A stretch of DNA of 5,363 nt from Actinomycetota bacterium (GTDB taxonomy: Bacteria; Actinomycetota; Coriobacteriia; Anaerosomatales; JAHIQC01). How positions within the stretch are numbered: the first letter of the stretch is position 1; each line of letters opens with the position of its first letter. Both the position numbers and the translations under genes were made by a program. The notes below the pieces were generated by a model. That model worked only from the letters and a program-made list of their open reading frames with translations, searched no databases and was not told the DNA's origin. Location: assembly GCA_018902765.1 (NCBI GenBank), contig JAHIQC010000064.1, forward strand, positions 1 to 5,363. The letters are read 5' to 3'. Shown in pieces: positions 1 to 5,363 of this stretch.

Positions 1-1148
1 GAACCGCTCCTCTCCGGGCTGCCCAGACACTCCACCAGCCCGGACCGCTCGTAGAACGAAGCGATCCGCGAGCCCAGATAGGCCGGGAAGCCTTCCTCGC
101 CGGGCATCTCTTCGAGACGACCGGAAATCTCTCGCATGGCCTCGGCCCAGCGACTCGTGGAGTCAGCCTGCAGCACGACGTTGAAGCCCATGTCGCGGAA
201 GTACTCGGCCATCGTGATGCCGGTGTAGACGCTTGCTTCACGGGCGGCGACCGGCATGTTCGAGGTGTTCGCTACCAAAACCGTACGCTTCATGAGCGGC
301 TCGCCGGAGTAGGGGTCCACCAGTTCGGGGAACTCCATGAGCACGTCGGTCATCTCATTGCCGCGCTCACCGCAGCCGATGAAGATGACGACCTCTGCGT
401 TACTCCATTTGGCTATCTGGTGCTGGGTGACGGTCTTGCCGGCGCCGAACGGTCCCGGGATACACGCCACGCCGCCCTTCATGAGCGGGAAGAACGTATC
501 GATCACGCGTGTACCGGTCACGAGCGGCTCATCGACCGGAAGCTTGCGCAGGTAGGGGCGCGGAATCCGGACCGGCCACGTCTGCATCATGATCAGATCG
601 ACCTTGGTGCCGTCTTCGGTGACGACGCTGCCGACGGGCTGGTCGACCGTATACGTGCCGCTCTCGATGTGCCCGATCTGGCCACTGACGCCGATCGGCA
701 CCATGATCCGGTGCGTGATGACCTCGTTCTCCTGAACGATGCCGATGACATCGCCCTGGGTGACCGCGTCGCCTGCCTTGGCCGTCGCGTGGAACAGCCA
801 CTGCTTCTCACGCGAGAGGCCGGGGGCGTCGATGCCGCGAGCCAAGAAAGCGCCCGCCTTCGCCTCGAGCTCGTCCAGTGGTCGCTGTACGCCGTCATAC
901 ACGGCGCCCAGCATGCCCGGCCCGAGCTCCACGGACAGCGGAGCGCCGGTGGACAACACCGGGTCACCGGGTCCGATACCCTCGGTCTCCTCGTAGACCT
1001 GGATCGAGCAGCGCTTCCCGCGCATCTCGATGATTTCGCCCATGAGTCCATCTTTGCCGACACGGACCAGGTCATACATCCTGGACAGCGTCAGGCCCTC
1101 TGCGACAACGAGGGGACCGGCGACCTTGACGATTCTACCCTGCTCCAT
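1..1148 (-). CDS. ntpA: V/A-type ATPase catalytic subunit A (NtpA/AtpA); 3' end cut by window edge
   Basis: This is the catalytic nucleotide-binding subunit of the A3B3 head. The first 382 residues of an expected 580-600 are present and the frame runs open off the left edge. Order of parts: N-terminal beta-barrel ([15 protein letters not shown], 4-18); the strongly conserved [20 protein letters not shown] (76-95); the A-specific bulge insertion (about 110-200); then the ATPase core. Walker A is GPFGAGKT (232-239, bases 432-455). The catalytic glutamate lies in GCGERGNE (258-265, Glu261-Arg262). The Walker B region is [14 protein letters not shown] (324-337, Asp329), followed by [20 protein letters not shown]. 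The P-loop has Ala where eukaryotic V-ATPases carry the redox-sensitive Cys, as is usual in bacteria. No intein interrupts the P-loop, a known insertion site in this family. The start ATG directly follows the F stop. Subunit B is expected next, outside the window. Confidence 0.98.
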   Translation of the reverse strand, partial: MEQGRIVKVAGPLVVAEGLTLSRMYDLVRVGKDGLMGEIIEMRGKRCSIQVYEETEGIGPGDPVLSTGAPLSVELGPGMLGAVYDGVQRPLDELEAKAGAFLARGIDAPGLSREKQWLFHATAKAGDAVTQGDVIGIVQENEVITHRIMVPIGVSGQIGHIESGTYTVDQPVGSVVTEDGTKVDLIMMQTWPVRIPRPYLRKLPVDEPLVTGTRVIDTFFPLMKGGVACIPGPFGAGKTVTQHQIAKWSNAEVVIFIGCGERGNEMTDVLMEFPELVDPYSGEPLMKRTVLVANTSNMPVAAREASVYTGITMAEYFRDMGFNVVLQADSTSRWAEAMREISGRLEEMPGEEGFPAYLGSRIASFYERSGLVECLGSPERSG

Positions 1149-1484
1149 CTAAGCGTCCTCTTCCCGGATGAACACCGTGGTGCCGAGCGCTCTTTCGATC
1201 GCCCGGTCGAGCTTTTCTTGACCAACTCCCCCGGCGCTGCCTGCGCCCGGGATGACGGTGACGGCAGGGATCGCTGAATCCACGATCTCTGCCGCGAGAT
1301 CTCCTAGTGCCGCGAACACCGGCTCCGTCGCCAGCACGATCGCATAGCGACCGCCCGCGAGCTCGTCCCACAACTCGCGTGCCTGCAGCGGGTCCTCGAC
1401 CGGGAACACCGCAAAGCCCAGCGGGCGAAAGCCCGATACGCTGGTCGAGTCACCCACGACCGCTATCTGTGTGGGTTCGGGCAT
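1149..1484 (-). CDS. ntpG: V/A-type ATPase subunit F (NtpG/AtpF), central shaft
   Basis: Subunit F binds subunit D in the rotating shaft and, in studied relatives, modulates ATPase activity. The product has 111 residues, within the usual 100-110 or so. It shows the CheY-like alpha/beta pattern of the family: the first strand and loop IAVVGDSTSVSGFRPLGF (7-24), then a helix, the second strand YAIVLATEPV (47-56), the strand-loop PAVTVIPG (73-80), and the C-terminal helix LDRAIERALG (92-101), followed by a short acidic tail. The start ATG shares its A with the C stop (TGATG). GAGGGA lies 9 bases upstream (1494-1499). The stop TAG directly abuts the ATG of A. Because the protein is small, the call leans partly on position between C and A, but the motifs agree well. 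Confidence 0.93.
   Translation of the reverse strand: MPEPTQIAVVGDSTSVSGFRPLGFAVFPVEDPLQARELWDELAGGRYAIVLATEPVFAALGDLAAEIVDSAIPAVTVIPGAGSAGGVGQEKLDRAIERALGTTVFIREEDA
1156..1162 (-). promoter_or_regulatory. Ribosome binding site for subunit A
   Basis: The minus strand reads AAGAGGA, ending 7 bases before the ATG at 1148, inside the last codons of F. It is well spaced and supports the ATG as the start of A directly after the F stop. Confidence 0.6.
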
Positions 1485-2485
1485 CAGGCCACATCCCTCA
1501 GACGGCTTCGAAGCACATCTGTGCTCACGCCGGCAAGCTTGCCCACCAGAAGCGTCCTCACTGCTCGTGCCTCGGCCTCACGCGCCAAGACGTACGCGAG
1601 CACAGGCTCGGGGCCGATCGCCACCATGCGCGCCACGTGGAGCCTGCGCGTGACGACGGAATCCATGGCCACGTCGAAACGCGCCGGATCGATGAGCGCT
1701 TCGGGATCGAGTCCTCGGAATACACCGAGAGCGGTGAGTCGATTGCCGGCATCTGCCAACGGAAGTTTGTAGAGCGCCGCGTACTCCGCCGGCGTCACGC
1801 TGCCGCCTGGCGCGAACCATCTGGCGGCCGAGGCCGCTGGCAAGTCGCGGATACGTGCACGGACAAACGCGCGGGCATTGCGGATATCGATGCCCAGGCG
1901 CGCCAGTTCGGCAAGAAAGCCGCTGCCGGAGCCCTGCGCGATGGACAGCAGCTCGGCTTGCAGTTGGCGGTCGACCACCGCGTCGATCTCTCCGATCACG
2001 ATGGAGCCGTCCTCGCCGGTGAGCGCCTCGCGCAACTTGGCCTCGATTGCAGCCAGAGAGCGCGGAAGGCCCGCCGAGGGGCCTGCAAACACCTCTGCGG
2101 GAACCGAACCCAGCGGGCCGATGAACTCGGCTGCCGGGATTCCGAGCGCCTCTGCCTTGAATCGGCCCCGAAGGTTCTCGTAGTCGTGCAGCGTCCTGAA
2201 GTAACTCACGATCCCGACCGGAAGGTTCGCCGTTTCGAGGAAGTCCTGATAGAGCGCGGACAGTCCGGCGTCCAAGGCATGCTCGACGTCGTTGGCCGTA
2301 AGCGCACCTTCGAGGCTGCCTCCGTACACGGTCTCGGACAAGATGCGCCGCTGCTCGGCGAAGTCAGAAGCGTCGAGCAGCCGCTCAAAGTACGACCGCT
2401 TGAGCAGCTTGGTCTCAAGCACGCGAACACGCCCCACGGCATATCCGTAGCGGAGCGGGTCGTATATCGGGCGTACTCGCGACAT
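1484..2485 (-). CDS. ntpC: V/A-type ATPase subunit C (NtpC/AtpC), rotor socket
   Basis: Subunit C (the homologue of eukaryotic d) sits as a funnel on the K ring and accepts the D-F shaft. It has 333 residues, normal for the family, and should be soluble and mainly helical in three similar repeats. Recognisable parts are the N-terminal YGYAVGRVRVLETKLL (13-28), the first-repeat HDYENLRGRFKA segment (100-111), and the highly typical C-terminus with GPEPVLAYVLAREAEARAVR (291-310), LLVGKLAGV (312-320) and LRSRLRDV. I chose the ATG at 2485, 4 bases after the E stop, because GGGGGTGA precedes it. A GTG at 2500 would add five residues (MTSNT) and overlap E, but it has a poorer binding site. The stop overlaps the F start by one base (TGATG), which suggests translational coupling. 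Confidence 0.95.
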   Translation of the reverse strand: MSRVRPIYDPLRYGYAVGRVRVLETKLLKRSYFERLLDASDFAEQRRILSETVYGGSLEGALTANDVEHALDAGLSALYQDFLETANLPVGIVSYFRTLHDYENLRGRFKAEALGIPAAEFIGPLGSVPAEVFAGPSAGLPRSLAAIEAKLREALTGEDGSIVIGEIDAVVDRQLQAELLSIAQGSGSGFLAELARLGIDIRNARAFVRARIRDLPAASAARWFAPGGSVTPAEYAALYKLPLADAGNRLTALGVFRGLDPEALIDPARFDVAMDSVVTRRLHVARMVAIGPEPVLAYVLAREAEARAVRTLLVGKLAGVSTDVLRSRLRDVA

Positions 2486-2489
2486 GGTG

Positions 2490-3074
2490 TTACTCGTCAC
2501 CCCCGAAGAGCTTCTCGGCGACGAGAGCCTCTAGTTCGGAGCGGTTCGCATCGACCATCGCCCGGGCAGATACCTCGGCGCGAACGCGATCGCCTTGCAC
2601 GAGGATGCCGCGAGCAATATCGACAGCGGGATCGCCCACGGTCGCCGCAAGGCCGACCGCAGACAGTGCTGACTGAAGCGTGCCGGCAAGACGAGCCGCA
2701 TCGGCGCTTGCCGGGCGAATGATCTCGCCACCGCGTGCGACCTTGAGAGCGCCAGTCGCGAGTACTTTGGCATAGAGCGCGTCATCGAGGGCCTCGATGC
2801 TCGCGACAGCTTGGTCGAGCGCGCGGCGGATGAGCACCCGCTTCTCTGCCAGGACACGGTCGCGGCCACGCAGACGCGCTGCAGCCACCAAGGTGCGAGC
2901 ATCCTGCTCGGACTGGTGTGCGGACTTGGCCAACAAAGCCACCTTGTCGGCCTCGGCTTCAGCCGTCACCGATCCGCGTTGCGTTGCCGACTGCTCTTCG
3001 GCAGCGGCGAGCAACTCAGATGCCTCTGAGTCTGCGTCGCGATCGATACGCTGGATGATGTCAGAGAGTGCCAC
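2490..3074 (-). CDS. ntpE: V/A-type ATPase subunit E (NtpE/AtpE), peripheral stalk
   Basis: The product is 194 residues, usual for bacterial E subunits. E pairs with subunit G/H to form the peripheral stalk that stops the A3B3 head from turning. Residues 1-90 are charged, Ala/Glu-rich and heptad-like, with no proline, as expected for the long stalk helix. The C-terminal globular head follows (about 95-194). It contains the family's GG...I turn (115-119), the RGILVQGDRVRAEVSARA strand region (155-172) and the ending LEALVAEKLFG. The start is a GTG 4 bases after the K stop (TAG, 3081-3079). I see no good Shine-Dalgarno before it, and no ATG lies in the first 170 codons, so translation probably depends on ribosomes finishing K. 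The G/H partner is not next to it and should lie upstream of I. The assignment rests on length, coiled-coil pattern, C-terminal motif and operon position. Confidence 0.93.
   Translation of the reverse strand: MALSDIIQRIDRDADSEASELLAAAEEQSATQRGSVTAEAEADKVALLAKSAHQSEQDARTLVAAARLRGRDRVLAEKRVLIRRALDQAVASIEALDDALYAKVLATGALKVARGGEIIRPASADAARLAGTLQSALSAVGLAATVGDPAVDIARGILVQGDRVRAEVSARAMVDANRSELEALVAEKLFGGDE
2497..2504 (-). promoter_or_regulatory. Probable ribosome binding site for subunit C
   Basis: On the minus strand this reads GGGGGTGA and ends 11 bases before the ATG at 2485. It lies within the end of the E gene. The spacing is a little long, but it favours the ATG over the GTG at 2500, which this site would overlap. 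Confidence 0.45.
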
Positions 3075-3078
3075 AGCG

Positions 3079-3567
3079 CTAACCCGTGACGTACAGCAGC
3101 ATCAGGATGGTCACCACGAGCGAGAAGACGGCGTAGGTCTCGACAAGCGCCGGGAAGATCAGCGCCTTACCAGCGTCCTCGTCGCGACGAGCGACCATGC
3201 CGGCTGCACCGACGGCCGTGAGTCCCTGATAGATGCCTGACACCAGGCACAGGAACGTGACCGGCAGACAGGCGTAGAACACGCGCAGGCCCTCCGCGGC
3301 GGTCAGATCAGCGGTGCCAGCGAAGATGCCCGTGAACACGAACACGAGGATCATCGTGACCAGGCCGTAGATGCCCTGCGTGCCTGGCATGGCCGCCAGC
3401 GGCAGAAGCTTGCCGAACTTCTCTGAGTCCTCGGAAACGATGCCGGCTGCGGTGTTCGCGATCGACGTGATGCCGATCGAAGAACCGATGCCTCCACCGA
3501 TAGCGGCGAAAGCCGCTCCGAGGTATGCCCAGTCCAAACCGGTCATGCCTAAAATGGTCTCCTTCAC
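3079..3567 (-). CDS. ntpK: V/A-type ATPase subunit K (NtpK/AtpK), rotor-ring proteolipid
   Basis: This is the membrane rotor subunit that carries ions. It has 162 residues from the GTG at 3567, close to the 156 of E. hirae NtpK. It is a duplicated four-helix proteolipid with hydrophobic segments at about 11-32, 53-84, 93-124 and 134-160. The glycine-rich first helix reads GGGIGSSIG. The first hairpin has the PGTQG motif (Thr63, Gln64) in place of a carboxylate, and the fourth helix carries the ion-binding Glu143 in VETYA. Gln114 in the third helix completes the set seen in Na+-binding NtpK. The GTG start is preferred because a very strong Shine-Dalgarno lies 9 bases upstream and the start overlaps the I stop as GTGA. 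The ATG at 3546 (155 residues, starting MTGLDWAYLG) is a serious alternative, with AAGGAG 12 bases upstream. The family and function are secure; the start is about 60:40. Confidence 0.95.
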   Translation of the reverse strand: MKETILGMTGLDWAYLGAAFAAIGGGIGSSIGITSIANTAAGIVSEDSEKFGKLLPLAAMPGTQGIYGLVTMILVFVFTGIFAGTADLTAAEGLRVFYACLPVTFLCLVSGIYQGLTAVGAAGMVARRDEDAGKALIFPALVETYAVFSLVVTILMLLYVTG

Positions 3568-5363
3568 GAGCGTGTGCCTCCTTCCTGCTCCCCCGCGGTA
3601 CGCGGGCGAAGCACCAACTGCTTTGAACGGGGGGCGAACGGCGCGAAAGATATGCCGCCGCCTTCGTAGAACTTGCCGAAGAACTCGACGAACTGCAGGC
3701 GAGTCGGATGTACGAACGCGCCAAGCAGGTTGATCACGACGTTGAACGTATGGCCGACCACGAAGATCGTGACGGCGATGAGCCAACCGACATACGGGAT
3801 GCCGCCCGAAAGCTCGGTGAGGCGGTTCATCGCATCGCCCACATAGAGGCTCGCGAGTCCCAGTGCAGCCAATCGAGTGTAAGACAAGAAATCGGACCCG
3901 TATCCAATCATTCCATACAGGCCGAGGAAACCCTTGAGTGGAACGAGCGCGAGATGCCATGCGGGCACGCGGCGTGCAAGGACATCGATGATGCCGCCCT
4001 GCAGAAGCACGAGCTGCGCGGCGCCGAAACCAAGGAGCGGCATCGCGAGCCCCGAGTCGATAACTCCGGCGACGGCGAGCACCATGCCGACAAGGCACAC
4101 AACGAACATGAGCGAGCTGCCCGGGCTCGTGATAGCGCCCTCGCGATCACCTGAACGCCACAGGGCGATGAACGCGAGCCCCACGCCGACACTCACGTGC
4201 ACGACACCGATCGCGACGCACACGCCCAGAAGCAGCATGAGCTCGGATGCCGGATCGATCATCGGCTTGTACAGCAGGAACGACGGTAGTTTCTCTACCG
4301 ACAGCGCCAGGTAGCTGCGTGTCAGCGCGCCCCAAATGATGGAGGCGACTCCACCCAAGATGAGCAGGTCCATGAACTTCTGGACGCCGGGGCCCACATC
4401 CAGACGCGTCTTGATGAGCCAGGCTCCGACCAGAAGCATCACACCGTAGCCCACGTCCCCGAGGCACATCCCAAAGAACAAGAAGAAGAACGGGGCGATC
4501 ACGGGAGTCGGATCGAAGGCAAAGTACTTGGGGCGACCATAGAGATCAGTGAGTACCTCAAACGGGCGCACCCAGCGGTTGTTGATGAGCTCCACGGGCG
4601 GGTGGTCCTCCGCGTCAGGCACAGCGAAATCCAGATCCAGATCGGTGCCGATGGGCGCAAGTGCGGCGACAAGCTCGTTACGACGCCGTTCGGGGACCCA
4701 GCCGGTGACGCTGAAAGCACGTTCGGTGGCCGCGAAGCTGGAGCGCACCTCGACGGCATCAAGTCCCGTGAGAAGCGCCTGCACAAGCGCGACGGCTTTC
4801 GGATACTCGGAGGCGAGCTCGCTGGCGCGTGCAATCGCCTCGGACTGCTCGGCGTCGAGCTCCACGAGCTTTGCGCGAACGGTCGCCAGTTCCTCGGCGG
4901 GGTAATCGGCAAGTCCGGGGAACGTGACCTCGACAAAGTCGTGCAGCGCGAGGGTCGCCTTCACAAACGCCGTGCTCTCGCAATGAGCCATGACGACCCA
5001 TGCCTCGCGATCGCCGGCCTTGCCCACCTCCGCGACCGTGACCTCGGAGACGGCGTCGCGCAGCGCCTGGCGCACGACCGCCGATGCGTTGGCCGGGACT
5101 GTGCCCGTAGCCATCGAGACGTGCGCGGTGCCCTTCCACTGCGAAATCTGCAGGTGCAATTCGGTCCAGGGGAGCAACTCGAGCTCCAGCTGGCGCTGAC
5201 GTACACGCTCGCGATCAATCGAGCCCAGCCGGCCCGAGATGGCATCGCACTCGTCATAAAGGGCCTGAAACTCGTCATCGGCGACAAGCGCCTCGAACTC
5301 GTCGACGGAAAGATGGATCTTCTCCGCGACAAAGGTTCCGAATGCCACATCGGCCTCATGGAA
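3564..5363 (-). CDS. ntpI: V/A-type ATPase subunit I (NtpI/AtpI), membrane stator; 5' end cut by window edge
   Basis: This is the a-like stator subunit, which forms the ion half-channels against the K ring and anchors the peripheral stalks. The frame is open to the window edge, giving 599 visible residues. Numbers below count from the GTG at 5348. That GTG is probably not the true start: the N-terminal lobe and first helix of the family (roughly 50-80 residues) are missing before it, and the upstream codons stay open. Visible parts in order are a helical/coiled-coil arm (about 15-60), an alpha/beta lobe, a second helical arm (about 150-195), the conserved GWVPE turn (216-220), and then a C-terminal membrane domain (about 281-545) with seven to eight hydrophobic segments. 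It opens with the typical GDVGYG motif (297-302). Arg492 in SYTRLAALGLA (489-499) matches the essential channel arginine (yeast Vph1 R735). Arg550 in HPTRLQFVEF (547-556) matches the second conserved arginine. The stop overlaps the start of K by 4 bases. The identity is very secure; only the start is unknown. Confidence 0.96.
   Translation of the reverse strand, partial: FHEADVAFGTFVAEKIHLSVDEFEALVADDEFQALYDECDAISGRLGSIDRERVRQRQLELELLPWTELHLQISQWKGTAHVSMATGTVPANASAVVRQALRDAVSEVTVAEVGKAGDREAWVVMAHCESTAFVKATLALHDFVEVTFPGLADYPAEELATVRAKLVELDAEQSEAIARASELASEYPKAVALVQALLTGLDAVEVRSSFAATERAFSVTGWVPERRRNELVAALAPIGTDLDLDFAVPDAEDHPPVELINNRWVRPFEVLTDLYGRPKYFAFDPTPVIAPFFFLFFGMCLGDVGYGVMLLVGAWLIKTRLDVGPGVQKFMDLLILGGVASIIWGALTRSYLALSVEKLPSFLLYKPMIDPASELMLLLGVCVAIGVVHVSVGVGLAFIALWRSGDREGAITSPGSSLMFVVCLVGMVLAVAGVIDSGLAMPLLGFGAAQLVLLQGGIIDVLARRVPAWHLALVPLKGFLGLYGMIGYGSDFLSYTRLAALGLASLYVGDAMNRLTELSGGIPYVGWLIAVTIFVVGHTFNVVINLLGAFVHPTRLQFVEFFGKFYEGGGISFAPFAPRSKQLVLRPRTAGEQEGGTRS
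3577..3586 (-). promoter_or_regulatory. Strong ribosome binding site for subunit K
   Basis: Read on the minus strand this is AGGAAGGAGG, a near-perfect Shine-Dalgarno, ending 9 bases before the GTG at 3567. It lies inside the last codons of the I gene. It is the best match of any gene start in the window and supports the GTG as the start of K. Confidence 0.75.

Noticed and set aside
432..455. Possible intein at the A-subunit P-loop, a known insertion hotspot in this family.
   Set aside because: GPFGAGKT continues directly into VTQHQIAKW with no insertion, and no splicing motifs are present in the visible part.
420..1277. A 285-codon open frame on the plus strand, antisense to A and F.
   Set aside because: It is an Asp/Arg/His-rich shadow of the clearly conserved A subunit, including its P-loop region. 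It has no family resemblance.
1307..2722. A 471-codon open frame on the plus strand, antisense to F, C and part of E.
   Set aside because: It spans three well-supported minus-strand genes, has an Arg/His/Ser-rich composition with no recognisable domain, and is the kind of open mirror frame that GC-rich codon usage produces. No Shine-Dalgarno or conservation argument supports it.
3568..4098. An extended K reading frame beginning far upstream, around 4098, inside the I gene.
   Set aside because: The extra residues are an Arg/Ala-rich out-of-frame reading of the conserved I membrane domain. The K homology and ribosome binding sites place the start at 3567 or 3546.
5346..5348. The GTG at 5348 as the true start of subunit I.
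   Set aside because: The frame stays open upstream to the window edge, and the visible protein lacks the family's N-terminal lobe. The real start most likely lies outside the window.
1..5363. Search for a new defence, mobile or regulatory system, repeats, CRISPR arrays, tRNA or riboswitches.
   Set aside because: Every stretch is accounted for by the six packed ATPase genes. I saw no direct or inverted repeat array, no RNA-like fold region and no foreign-looking composition.

Overview
The window holds one continuous block of a bacterial/archaeal-type (V/A-type) rotary ATPase operon, all on the minus strand and read from high to low coordinates. Six subunit genes follow in the order I - K - E - C - F - A. 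This is the same order as the ntp operon of Enterococcus hirae, where the F subunit is called NtpG. The first gene (I) is cut by the right edge and the last (A) by the left edge. Subunits B and D would be expected beyond position 1, and the peripheral-stalk partner of E (subunit G/H, NtpF) beyond position 5363; none of these three is in the window.

Layout from the 5' end of the transcript: subunit I (5363-3564, membrane stator, N-terminus missing), subunit K (3567-3079, four-helix membrane rotor proteolipid), subunit E (3074-2490, peripheral stalk), subunit C (2485-1484, socket between rotor ring and central shaft), subunit F (1484-1149, central shaft regulator), subunit A (1148-1, catalytic nucleotide-binding subunit, C-terminal third missing). 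There is essentially no intergenic DNA. Neighbouring genes overlap by 4 bases (I/K) or 1 base (C/F), abut exactly (F/A), or are 4 bases apart (K/E and E/C). I see no promoter, terminator, RNA gene, repeat, mobile element or CRISPR array, and no gene-free stretch longer than a few bases.

Together the products make a rotary machine. A (with the absent B) hydrolyses or makes ATP, F and the absent D form the shaft, C couples the shaft to the K ring, I carries the ion half-channels and the essential arginines, and E (with the absent G/H) holds the stator. The K subunit keeps the side chains that bind Na+ in E. hirae NtpK, so a sodium-coupled enzyme is the most specific prediction the window supports.

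The organism is a GC-rich bacterium (roughly 60% or more by eye, with G/C-rich third codon positions) that uses GTG starts for some genes. A V/A-ATPase operon in a GC-rich bacterium fits an anaerobic or fermentative actinobacterial lineage such as Coriobacteriia and relatives, but that placement is a low-confidence inference. The region reads as an ordinary, intact energy-metabolism operon; I found no new system in it.
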